Shown piece by piece: positions 43,420-54,449 of a stretch of 64,000 nt of DNA (position 1 is its first letter; every line of letters starts with the position of its first letter). The DNA is taken from contig JAVIAB010000073.1 of NCBI GenBank assembly GCA_032433765.1, forward strand, positions 65,838,205-65,902,204, written 5' to 3'. This DNA comes from Megaustenia siamemsis (taxonomy: Eukaryota > Mollusca > Gastropoda > Stylommatophora > Ariophantidae). The translations under genes and the position numbers were made by a program. The notes under the pieces are model-generated. The model saw only the letters and a program-made list of their open reading frames with translations, was not told where the DNA came from and did no database searches.

Positions 43420-44880
43420 ACAGGTCTGTAATTGTGTTTCATAGAATACATTAAGGCATTTAACAATGTAAAGCATCAAGCGATAATAACTTTGGAAAGA
43501 GTAAGTATTAACAGCAAAGATTTAAGAATAATAAAGAACATTTATACTGGCTACATAAAGCAAACATATATAAAAAAAGTAAAGAGGCCCGTCACGCCAA
43601 GTGGCATATAGGGAATATGGTGTTAGTGACCATAATTTTTTATCCTGTGCTGAAGGTCTGTAAAAAATATGGTCACTAACACCATATTCCCTATATGCCA
43701 CTTGGCGTGATGGGGTTCTTTACTTTTACTTTTACTTATCATAATTTTTACAGACATGATTTTTGGGGTAATATGGTCGATATTACGTCCATGCCGCTTT
43801 ACCTTCCCAGAAAAAATCTGGTACCCATTTAAGGCTGGGTGAACCCGGAAGCCGTCGATAAGGATCAAACTCAAATTCTTGTCCTATGTAGTCCAGTTCA
43901 CTAACCACTGAGCTATATAAAGCAAACATAAGATTTGAAAATTAATTTAGAATGTTCATTATATAAAATAGGATGTATATTATCACCAGATCTACTTACA
44001 TATGTATAAGGAGATTATAATAGTAGGATTCTAGAGAGAATGTACTAAGGATCCATAAAGGACATACCTGGACTATCAATTGGTGATAATATAAACAATG
44101 TAAGGCATACAAATGACACAGTTTTAATCACCAAAAATGAAAATGAGCTACAGGAAATGATTGGCAATGTAGTGATGGAAAGCAGAAATAAAACCATTAA
44201 CTCTGACAGCAAAAAGACAGAAGCATTTGTCAAAACAAAGAAAAAGATTTCTCCACAGTACAAAATTAAAGTAGTTGGACAGTATTTAAATTAGTAAATG
44301 AATTCAGATACCTGTGAATGATGTTGACTTCAGATGACAGATGTGTAACAGAGATAAGATACAAAATAACTTAGGCAAAGATTGAGTTCAGAGAATGAAA
44401 AAGAAATATTTTGCATCCCATCTTTGATAGTGGAAAAAGAATTCTTCAGCGTTTTATAGGACAAATTTTTTGCTAGTTGTTCTAGAGATAAGTTACTGGC
44501 CACTGGACAAAGAAGTTCCAGGTAAGAATCCTGATCATAAGAAATTTTCTCTTTGAATGCATGCTTTCTTTGTGACTTCACCCTTTCCCAGTCTTTGGGC
44601 AGTGAGATCTGATGTCTAGCTCGTTTGGATAAACAGGAAATAAAGCTTGTTGCCATCATTAGGATACAATAATAATTTGTTGGTCATGTAAAGAGAAATA
44701 GCTGGAATAAATTGTGACAATTGGAAATATTAAGGAAAGAAAAGACAGTGGGAAAGAGAAAGAAAAAAATACCATACAATTTAAGAGAATTGATTGATAA
44801 GAAGTTAGTAACAGAATTAATTAAACAACTGCAGAGATTTGTGGAGAGACATGATCACCAACATTAGTTAGTAGATACTA
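43420..44880 (+). mobile_element. Decayed LINE (A-like), interrupted by a SINE
   Basis: Pieces are IEYIKAFNNVKHQAIITLER and IKNIYTGYIKQT before the SINE, then GCILSPDLL, IPGLSIGDNINNVRHTNDT and VLITKNENELQEMIGNVVME after it. The catalytic YADD is changed to HTND. Around 44395-44665 the LINE reading is lost, possibly another insertion; that stretch carries a 109-codon minus frame (44330-44659) of unknown family. Confidence 0.7.
43569..43916 (-). mobile_element. tRNA-derived SINE, family 1, with inverted duplication of its 3' part
   Basis: A 14-bp duplication ATAAAGCAAACATA (43555-43568, 43917-43930) flanks one unit of 348 bp. The SINE 3' region is present twice head to head: GCCAAGTGGCATATAGGGAA at about 43597 and its reverse complement at about 43689, making a hairpin of about 50 bp per arm. 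The remainder is a normal family 1 body and tRNA head; the first head bases (GGGAGCCGC) are missing. Confidence 0.88.
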
Positions 44881-45497
44881 TAATTTATGATGATCTTCAA
44901 GTATGAATATAATTTGGCATAGAAACATGTGCAAGCAGATCTAATTGTAAACCTGTTGCAGATGATTTTGAGTAATTTTGTAGATTCTTACTTAAATTCT
45001 TTATTATTGCATTCTTATGATCACAATGAACAGTATTACACTGAAAGATGTTGCATAAAAATATAATAATTCTAGACACTTGTTGATGACAGTTTAACAT
45101 TTAATTCTTTCCATACATTTCGACGCACTATACACCATGCCAATTTCGGCCACGTACCTTTCGCCGCATAGTGTGTCACTCTCAGTTTGATTAGTGTGAA
45201 CCATCATCAAACCATATTCTTGTATCATCTTGGTACTGGTGAAAATTAATACCTTGTTCAATTATCTAAAAATTTAAATGTAATATGTTATATGTTAGAT
45301 AAATATAAATATGTAGATTGATTCTTAAAACCATGAAAAATTTTGTCTCTGAAATCTCTTCCGTTGCATTGATAACAACCTTTTGTATGTAAAGAGTTAA
45401 TGACTGTGGATGAAACATGATTTTTTTGTGTGTGCTAAAATTTAGTGAATATAACTGAAGTTAATTTTAAGAAAAATGCATGTAATTTCCTTTTCAG
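44881..45497. other. Intron 5, end
   Basis: AT-rich intronic sequence up to the exon 6 acceptor. Nothing was recognised. Confidence 0.5.
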
Positions 45498-45634
45498 CTG
45501 GAAATTGTAACTTTTACATAAAAGCCTCAGTAAATGGTTCTATTACCTACCCTGGAAAAGGATTAAATTATCCCAACAATGCTGATTGCTTGTGGATTAT
45601 TGAGGCAGATATTGGTTACAACTTGCAGCTGACT
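45498..45634 (+). CDS. Exon 6 of mosaic gene: first half of CUB domain 1
   Basis: The acceptor is TTCCTTTTCAG and the donor GTAAGT. It reads PGNCNFYIKASVNGSITYPG, then LNYPNNADCLWIIEADIGYN and LQLT. This has the CUB start (Cys, G.I.YPG, NYPN...C.W.I) with the first conserved Cys pair. It enters in phase 1 and leaves in phase 0. The phase-0 intron falls just before the next beta strand, as in the CUB-like domain of exons 8-9. Confidence 0.92.
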
Positions 45635-46279
45635 GTAAGTAAATGTCCAAGAGATTTGACACAGTGCATATGGATAGGTAATTCTTCAATTACTGAAACG
45701 TCATTTAAATAAATTAGTTCCTTTTGCATTTTCGGTTTCAAACAAGCATTAGAACACTAATCTATAATATATGTTGAGTCATCCACATGCAGTTCTGCAA
45801 GTTCAGGAAAGAAAGTAAAAAAAAAAATCTGTTAACCTTCCGTTGGTTGATCACAAATCCACAGTGTTGGGTTATTGTATTGTGTTGCAAGGTTTCCTAC
45901 TGTCACTTAATTTATTCCCATTTTGACTACTAAAGTAGATAGCTTTTTGTAAAGCTGATAACAAACCTAAAGTCACAGAGAAGATTAGTCTCAAATAATT
46001 GTAGTGTCTTCTCTTTAGGTGGCACCCTCCTACTAGTAGCAAAAGCACATTACAAATACCAAACTACTGCTTATGAAAGACTATTTCACAACTCGTATCT
46101 TAACTACAAGAGTAATCTTATAAATTGCTTAAGATCAAGTGACATGATAATGATAAACTCTTGGTACAGAGTTTTTGCTACACGAGACAATCTGATCATG
46201 AGAAAGGAGTCTTCTTGTTGAGCAATATTTCATTTCTTTGTTTTCTGATTCTGATGGCTTAGTGAAATCTCTCACTTGA
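45635..46279. other. Intron 6, start
   Basis: No gene or repeat was recognised. Confidence 0.5.
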
Positions 46280-46951
46280 ATAGTGTTATCTTCTTTCCAG
46301 TGCCATCAAACATGGCACATGGTCTCGGCAGGAAGAATAATCAAGGAAGACAGTGGTGCATACGTTATGACTATGAGTAGCATGACAATGAAGGTGATGG
46401 CAGTGACCAAGGCATTCATCTGGTTAGAGTCACAAGACTACACCCACACCTGCATACTAAGTGATCAGATGAGCATGATAAGAAAAGTGGAGGCAGACTC
46501 TGTACATATGCAATGGGTAGAGTCATTGAAGAAGTAAAAAATATGTAAGATCACCTTTGTCTACATCTCAGAACATGTGGGGGTACAGGAAAATGAAAGA
46601 GCGGACAGGTTGGCTAGCTGTGCTATTGTTGGTGACGGTCAACCAGTGGATCAGGCGGACATCATCAGTGTCCTCTGGGAAGTGGGAAGGGCATAGTGCT
46701 TCGATAACCATGAGTCCACATTACTCCTTTGGATGAAAGAGATGAGAGTTAAGATGGACACAGCCAGAAATGAGAGACTTAGTGGGCATGTAAGAAGACT
46801 AATCAATCTACACAGAACTGGAGTCATCAGTCACTGGACACTGCGAGATTTGCTGAGGAGCGGATCTGAGCACCTATGGACATTTTCAGAGTGCAATGAT
46901 GATGACCCGTTAATAACTCAGTCACAGGGTTTGCAATGTACCTCCAAATAA
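46280..46951 (+). mobile_element. LINE fragment with RNase H domain, copy 2
   Basis: It matches copy 1 (22420-23225) over the RNase H middle (EDSGAYVMTMSSMTM, WLESQDYTHTCILSD), the NERAD site and the C-terminal tail (RNERLSGHVRRLINLHRTGV). The first catalytic Asp region is absent and stops occur near 46537. Confidence 0.75.
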
Positions 46952-47210
46952 GGCCATGTTCCTCAGTGAGCTTCTCAGTCACAGTTTATGCTTGATGTTC
47001 TTTCTTATCTTATTAATTTTCTTCTTAATATTTTCCTAAAGTTTGCCTCTACTTCTTTTTCTCTGTTGTTTTCTTTATGTTTGGTATGCTTTCTAATTCT
47101 CTTGTTATTTCTTCATATCATATGATTGACATATACCCACCTGAAGAAAATGCAAGCTGTGGAAATGAAATGTTATAATATGGTTTTATGCACCTCTTAT
47201 TTAGATTTTA

Positions 47211-47677
47211 ATAACACCAGAGCTAAAACTAAGAATAGCAAAATGTTACATCTTCTCAATATTCCTATATGGTGCTGAAACATGGACATTAGACAAGAAA
47301 ACAGAACAGAGAATTGAAGCCTTTGAAATGTGGATATATAGAAGAATAGGTAGAATTGGATGGAAGGAAAAGAAAACAAACGATGAAGTCTTAAAACAAC
47401 TAAAAATGAAAAGAGAACTTCTGAACACAATTAGAACAAGACAAATGCGATTCTTGGGCCATGTTAAAAGACACAACAGCCTACTGAAAGTAATCCTGGA
47501 GGGGAAAATACAAGGTAAAAGAGGCAGAGGCAGACCAAGATTAACATGGACGAGTAACATCAAAAGATGGACAAAGCAACCGATGACAACCTGCACCATC
47601 AAAGCAAGAGATAGAGCAGAATGGCGCTCCATGGTAGCCAACCTTCGCTGCGGAGACGGCACTCAATGATGATGATG
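47211..47677 (+). mobile_element. RTE-like LINE subfamily B, 5'-truncated
   Basis: It encodes the same C-terminal region as the other B copies (RRIGRIGWKEKKTNDEVLK, GHVKRHNSLLKVILEGK, ending NLRCGDGTQ) with a GATGATGAT tail. The 12-bp duplication ATTTAGATTTTA (47199-47210, 47678-47689) defines the insertion. The frame from 47328 is intact. Confidence 0.93.
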
Positions 47678-47689
47678 ATTTAGATTTTA

Positions 47690-49452
47690 GCATGAATCAA
47701 AAGTTTGCAAAAGGAAATAACAAGCCACGTTGATGATCTTTTGAGTATTGTGAAGAAATGCAAAATGAATTGGTTTGGCCATACATCTTGATCATCTGGC
47801 CTGGTAAAGACTATTCTGCAAGAAAGTATGAAAGGAGGGAGAAAGAACGACAGGTAGACAGAAAAAAAAAGATATGAGAAGATAACATCAAAGCAAGAAT
47901 AGACCTCTGCTTTGCAGTGTTCAAAAGAATGGTTGCAGATAGAAATCAATGAGGAAGGTTGTTTAAGTCTGTCAGTAGTGCCACAACAACCCCTAGGGCT
48001 ATAGGAAGAAAAAGAATGTCCACCTTCCTTCCTTGATTATATGGATGAGATAGGCCTATCCTTTGTATATTTTCTATTATTTATATTTTTGGTTTTCTAC
48101 CTGATGAAGGGTTTTGTAGAAATGTCATATTTTTTGTCTTCTCTCTCTATTCATTTAGCTGCTAGGTACAATTCTATGTTTATTCTACATATTCTCTGCA
48201 GCTTTACTTGTGGACCCGCATAGTAATTAATATTTGATGTATTTTATATTTGTGCTTATATCTATAGGCCATTATTTTTATTTCTGCATATGTCATGAAT
48301 ATATTTCTTTGCACACAAAGTATTTCCCTTAGACTATTGGGCTCTAATGGTTGCTAATGGGCTCTTTTTGTAGATGAGCTTAAATGATCAAAATGTTTTC
48401 AAATGCATCAAGTCTAATTCTTTTATTGTTTTACACCTCTCATATACAGAATGTAAGGGTGGATAATTGATTAAATATATTATCAGAATATACTACCATT
48501 TTATTTTAGTTGAACTTGTAGGCTCCACAAAGCGGTTCTGGTAGAATCTAGTAATGTCCACAGCCAGCCACAATAACTTCATAGTTAGTTTTTAAATTAA
48601 CTTCATGGCTGTTATCCAATGTGATTTGTACCTCTGATTGTGTTGGTACTTTCATATTTGACTTGAGAACTCAACAGTCACGTGACTATAAGGCTATTAT
48701 TCCACTCACTCTACAAAACAGTGGGTCTGCTCAGTATGGTGTACATCCTATCAAGGTTGGTGGTGTGTGATCAAACTTTAGAAATATTTGCTCTCCAGGT
48801 TGAAGGGCTAGATTTGATAAGTTTATAGTTGTCATATTCAATAATTGACTGAAAGCAGCTGCTAAAAAAGGTGCTTCATAAAGACAAACAATCAAACTAG
48901 AAAGTTTCAAAGAATCACTAAACGAGATCTTTAAATTGACTTTCACTTTAGGAAAACAATTTTCAAGAATGTTTCGTTGAGCACAACAAGATCACTCAAA
49001 TAGCCTGCATTGATGAGCAACAGTGATTTATTGAGACAAAAATGGAACACTCAATGAAAGTCTAAACTGCTATCATTCAATGTTTATTATGAACCTGAAT
49101 CTTATATTGAAATTACATCTTTAATTATGATTCAGAAGCATTGTTGAAATAGAGCATAATATTGATGATATAAATGATCACTTCTTCAGTAACTTTTGAG
49201 CTGCCATGACTAGATGTGCAGAAGTTGACAAAGACATGTCATCTGTGATGATTTTTTTCCCTTTTTTAAACTATATAAAACCTGATGTCATTGATTTCCT
49301 TCAACACTTTTTTGTTATTTCAGTGTGGAGTTTGTAGGGTTTTTTAGTTTATTTAAAAAAAAAAAGTTTTGTTGCTGATGGACTCTTCTAGTAGATATCC
49401 TTTATTAATTAGAATTCAAAGTATAAAAATCGTTTTTTTTTTAAAAATATAG
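47690..49452. other. Intron 6, end
   Basis: AT-rich. A LINE-like decayed tract may occupy 47690-47950. A hammerhead-like CTGATGAAGG...GTAGAAATGTC is at 48101-48127. No gene was recognised. Confidence 0.45.
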
Positions 49453-49660
49453 GTGACATCATTATCACTGGAAAGCAACAATGATGAGCTGATATTGATG
49501 GATGGAGGACTTACAGAAAGTAGTTCTAATGAAATTGTGCGCTTGACAGGTTCACCAACAGTTCCAAAGTATTTCTACAGCTCAGACAATAAGATGTTGA
49601 TAAAGCTGTTTTCAGATGGAAGTATCAGTTCTTCTGGATTTTCACTATCCTATGATTTAG
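49453..49660 (+). CDS. Exon 7 of mosaic gene: second half of CUB domain 1
   Basis: The acceptor is AAAATATAG and the donor GTAAAA. It opens VTSLSLESNNDELILMDGG, matching the CUB strand with the D.L.I.DG motif. It continues through a G-S-P segment to LIKLFSDGSISSSGFSLSYD, the final CUB strands (L.F.SD....GF..Y). The second conserved Cys pair of CUB domains is missing. The acidic D-E and D of a possible calcium site remain. It leaves in phase 1. Confidence 0.9.
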
Positions 49661-50855
49661 GTAAAAGTTGTTTTAGATATTCTCAGTCGAACATTGTGCC
49701 TTCCATCTTTCAAATATTTACTTTAGTTTGCAAGAAATTTTCTCAAATCATTACAACGCTTTTGTAAGAAAATTATAGACCATTTGTATGACTTTCTGTG
49801 TTTCCTTTTTAAAATAAATGTATAACTTTTCTATAAAATTAAAAAAAATAACTTTTATGCTTTTAAATAAATCTGCATTGTTGTGTTGAAGAGTGAATAC
49901 TCCTTGAATAACTATTTTTAGAAGTAAGAATTATATAGTGGGAAGCATGATCAGCCAAAGCCATCATAATTTTGAACATTTTATGTTGCACTGTCACGTT
50001 AGGCTTGGAGCCAAGTTTTAATATGTTGTCTTGTTTAGTCTAACTTCTATGGCTTTGAAGATCCTTCTGGTAGTATTGCAAATGCCAGCATAGCTCTTGA
50101 AGTTATAGGAACATGAAGTCCCATAGCACAGTGAGGTGGAGACAGGTCAGAGGAGTTCAACAGAGCAAATTCATTTACACAAAATGAATATAAAAAAAAA
50201 CTGTCTCTACGGCATCCCATTATTAGTGTCAGCTGAGTGACATATAGGACCAGAGAATAAAGTCTGCTTGTATTTGTAGAAGTTTTCACAAGTTTAGAGG
50301 TTTTCTACAGTATGCTTAGTTTTCCAGTCTCTGGAACGAGCAGGAGATACCAGTAGAAATGTAGCTTAAAGGAGTTTAGCACAGCTCTAGCTGACTCTGT
50401 GTTTGGACTTATAGTTGTAGTCAGACATTCACTCATTTGGATTTAGAAAGAGATGCCAGTAGGAGTGTAGAAGTTAAATGAAATTTAGGAACCTGTATCA
50501 TACAGCAGATTGTTAATGGAGTAGTAATACAGTTAGAAAAGAAATAGAAGTTAGAGACTTCAAAACCACTGGAGTAATTATAGTTAGTTCATCAGCACAA
50601 GAGATTTTTCTAGAGATTCTATAATTTTCCTATGGATATATGAGTAGAGATTGAACTATGGAGTAAAGAATGAGTATTCTGTTATAACTGAACTAATTAG
50701 ATTGTTAAGGGAGCTACACACATGATCACCATTTACAAATACATCAAGATCGCCAATAGTCTAGGTATTGTAACATGCCATAAACCCTGACTAGACTCTT
50801 TATTAGCTATTCGCAGATGATTGGGATCCTATGGTTTGCTACACTGAATGTGACT
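49661..50855. other. Intron 7, start
   Basis: AT-rich DNA with two loosely similar GAGCAGGAGATACCAGTAG / AAAGAGATGCCAGTAGGAG words near 50338 and 50448. No gene was recognised. Confidence 0.45.
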
Positions 50856-52490
50856 CCCTCGTTTGATGGAGGGGGTCTGTGACTTCCTTGATTTGAAGCT
50901 CATTCAGCACCACATGATGAGCCCATCTAGGTGTTCAAGCATCCTCTTGGTGTGGCTCTCTTCTGACGCCAGAACTGTGGTGTCATCCATGAATGCTTTA
51001 AGTACTGGCATGTGGTATCTATCCCCAATGTCTGATCCTTTTGCAACTCTTTCTGCTGCTTTCAGTATTACTTGCATCACCATCACGAAGAATATAGGTG
51101 AAATTGTACAGTCCATCGCTATGCTGACTTGCAATTCTGTTCAGTCGGTTGTATATTCCCTGGTGGAGAAAAGCACTATGAAGTCGTTGAAATACAGTTT
51201 GAGGATAGCAATCTCACTTTTGGAGTACGTGGTATATTCAGAGAACCTACCAAATCATTTGATGTGGGATTGATCCATATACGTTGGCAAGATTCAACCA
51301 TGTTACATCTAGATTTAGCTTCTCGGTCTTTACTCTCTGTATCGCCTCCCACATCATTGCCGTTTGTTCAATCATCCAGGGACACCCAGAATTCTTCTCT
51401 TCTGTAAAGCAGTATCTTTGTACCCGTTTTCTATGAGGTATGTGGTGAGTCTCTTTACCATTATAGAGAAGAATATTTTCCCCTTGGCATTCAGTAGGGT
51501 AGGTTGGTCTGAACAGCATAATCACTTTTGAGTTCTGCTCCTTCAGGATGTACACTCTATTTACTTTCTTCCATTCCTGGCTTATAAGCTGCCTTTTCCA
51601 TACACTTCTGAGCAGCCAGTGTAGTTGCTTCAGTATCTCTGAGTATCTTTTATAGACCATGTACGAAACACCATTTGAACCTGGGGTTGAGTTGTTACAA
51701 GCTATGTGGACTACATTTATCACTTCTTATAGCGTCAGAGACCTATCGTTGAATAAGGTTTGCTCAGCAACATCAGACCTGTCATAGACTTAAGCTGTTC
51801 ATCTCTCTGGCTATCTGAGTAGGTCACTCTCAAATGATTTTCCTGTTCTTCCTTGCTGGCTATCAATATTCCAGATCTTAGTGTTCAAACAGCTCCTTCG
51901 CAAACTTGAACAGATCCTTGAGGAAACTTTCTCTAGCCATCTTGGTTGTTTTCCTTTTCCGGTATTGTCTTCTGCTCTACACAGTGCATTATGTTTGGAT
52001 TTTAGGTGCTTCACACTTAATGTAATTCTTTCTCTGCCTCCTTAGCTCTCTTGAATTGTTTCCTGACATGGTTTTTCTGCTTCTTGATCTCTTCTGTTTG
52101 CTTTTGTCATCTGTTTTCCTGCAGTTTCATGCCCATCCTTACTTCCTTTGTGCATAATTCCATGATGCAATAATAATAGATTACTTCGCCTACACTTTCA
52201 ATCTTCTGAGACAAGTTCTTCCATTTATGATGGTGGTCAATGGCATTTGCTAATGACTTGTCTAACTTCTTCTAGATTACTGTTTTGCAGGTGGGAAGAA
52301 ACTTAATCTTCTCTCTCTTCCTGTCCATGAGATGAGCAAATCCATCATCGGACACCTTGACTTGAGTATTCTGAGTTCTGTGGACTGACTCCCGACTGAG
52401 ATCTTCTGACATCGTATCTGACAAGACAGTGCACTGTTGAGCTACTGATGCTGTACTCCCACATCTCTTCTTCATTCTGTGTATTTTCAT
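50856..52490 (-). mobile_element. LINE subfamily E reverse transcriptase, decayed
   Basis: Minus-strand pieces in order: KHLKSKHNALCRAEDNTGKG, then STPGSNGVSYMVYKRYSEIL, WRSVWKR-like, VYILKEQNS, LDVTWLNLANVYGSIPHQM, then MDCTISPIFFVMVMQVILKA and VLKAFMDDTTVLAS. FMDD is the catalytic [YF]xDD. The order and motifs fit the LINE lineage with 'GSIPH' and 'FMDDLT' signatures that is common in marine invertebrates. Frameshifts and stops are frequent. Further upstream coding extends towards 52490. Confidence 0.75.
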
Positions 52491-53556
52491 GTCCCTCTCA
52501 AGTTCCAGTCGTTATGATTTCAAATTCCATTGGTTGGTTCGAGTTATTTCCGTTTAATTGCTGTGTGAGATTCATCATTCTTCCCACCTCACCCGTTTTG
52601 GTAAACCTTGAGAGCATTTATTCTGTGATGTTTCTATAATTAATAGGTTAACAGCTGGCGGGTGCCGGCTCGTTATGCTATTGGTTCTAGTGTTTCCCAG
52701 TGCCATCTGTCTCTCTAGAACCCTGGTATAACATTTCATCTCCATAGATTGTATTTCCTTAAGTAGCTCTGCTGTTGAAAATGTTAACAGAAAATAAAAA
52801 CATTTTTGAAGACACATTTAGACCGTCATAAAACAACACTGTCCCTTACCATTTTGGCCCAATGTGTTTACTACTTGAGCAGTAGGACATAAAAAAAAAT
52901 GACTCCAAATTCATTATGTAAAAGCCAATAATGGGCAGTTGTGAACCAACTAAAACTTCAACTTATAATGTTTCTATATCTTTACATAAAACAGCTAATA
53001 ATTCCAGTTATTTATTCCAAGAGGTCACTATGCCGTGGAGTATTTTTGTACACAAAATAAAAGTGTGTTACTTCTTGTTTTTAAGAAATTTAAAATACAA
53101 AGCACTGTTACAATTAAAAACACACCTTGCAGCCACAGACAAAATCTTTGCAAAAAGTTACAACAGAGAAAAATAGAGAGTAGATGGTATATAGTCTAAC
53201 CATTAAACATACACAACTTGACGAAAAATATAAAAATAAATAAATAAAATGTTCCTATTTTTGCTGTCCCTCTTCTATTGTTTCTGTAACATGTTCAATC
53301 TCTGACACAAAGTTTTCTGTCACTTTTAAACCTCTTTCTCTCATCACCATAAAGCTTATCACTTGGAGGACTAATGTATATATCACTACCTCAATTTTCT
53401 GTTTTATTTTTAAAAATCTGTTTAAAAGATTGCATTTTGTTAACAAAATTTAATTCAAATTTGTTGCTCCTGGACATTTAAACCATATTGTACATTTTAC
53501 TGTAGTATTGTGCAAAGTTTTCATATTTGATCTTAGCATCATTTCTGCTTTGACAG
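52491..53556. other. Intron 7, end
   Basis: AT-rich, no gene recognised. Short frames on both strands have no recognisable similarity. Confidence 0.45.
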
Positions 53557-53708
53557 TAAATGCTGGTCAGTCATTCCAGAGTATGCTAACTGCAACTGAT
53601 GTGATGCAAGAGCTTGCGTTTCCTTTTTATGGCAACTATCTCTTGGGAAATCAAGATCTGTCTGCCGTAATCGAGGCACATGATTCAAAAAGGACAGTAT
53701 CAATACAG
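53557..53708 (+). CDS. Exon 8 of mosaic gene: first half of cysteine-free CUB-like domain 2
   Basis: The acceptor is GCTTTGACAG and the donor GTGTGT. It reads VNAGQSFQSMLTATDVMQE, then LAFPFYGNYLLGNQDLSAVI and EAHDSKRTVSIQ. No cysteine is present. It is assigned to a divergent CUB fold by position and phase (1 in, 0 out), an intron place matching exon 6/7, and the CUB-like end encoded by exon 9. Similarity from sequence alone is weak, so the fold is an inference; the exon itself fits well. Confidence 0.78.
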
Positions 53709-53770
53709 GTGTGTCTGTGTTTTAAATTAAGAAGTTACAATCTTTGTTTCATTTATGATTTTCATTTCTC

Positions 53771-53803
<33 letters not shown>

Positions 53804-54449
53804 CTCTCCAATGTTACATTAAATGAATTATGTTAAACATGTTTTCTATCTATAAAAGTAATTGTGTCTGTATATTTTCCAGTTTCTTGAATATTTATTT
53901 GTATTTTAAATATTTTTCACAACTTTATCATATTGAGCTTAGACCTTCAACTCTCAATGGGTTTCTTTAAACTTTATATGATTACAATTTTGTGCCATGA
54001 TTTTTAATTATATTTGTATTCAGTTTACTGTTTCCCTTTTTAGTAAATCTATCTTTTCATTAGCTTAAATTGTTTTGGGCTTTCATCCACCATACTTTTT
54101 TAGGTTAATGCAACTACAACTGTTTTTTATATATACAAATTATAATTTGTATCAGCTTTGCTGATAATAAAGAGTTTGTTAAAAATACTATGACATCTAC
54201 TTCTCATTCTTCCTCTCTCTTGCCTCTCTGGGTATCATGCTCTCCATAAATATCAGCACATCATTTTGTTTGACCCAAGTATTTTAATTTTCTTCTTTAA
54301 TGTTGTTTAGGAACACGTTTTCTGGAATGTTAAGTTGTTGCATAATGGACAGGCTTATTCTTTTTTAGTATTTGATCATCTATTCTGAGTATCCTTCTGT
54401 AACACTTTGTGTACAGAGGCATTTGTGCTTATTTTTCAGACATCTGTTG
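53709..54449. other. Intron 8, start
   Basis: Contains a (CA)n microsatellite at 53771-53799. Otherwise no recognised feature. Confidence 0.6.

Noticed and set aside
44330..44659. 109-codon minus ORF as a gene
   Set aside because: It lies in a gap of a decayed LINE and has no recognised similarity or regulatory context; noted only inside the LINE entry.
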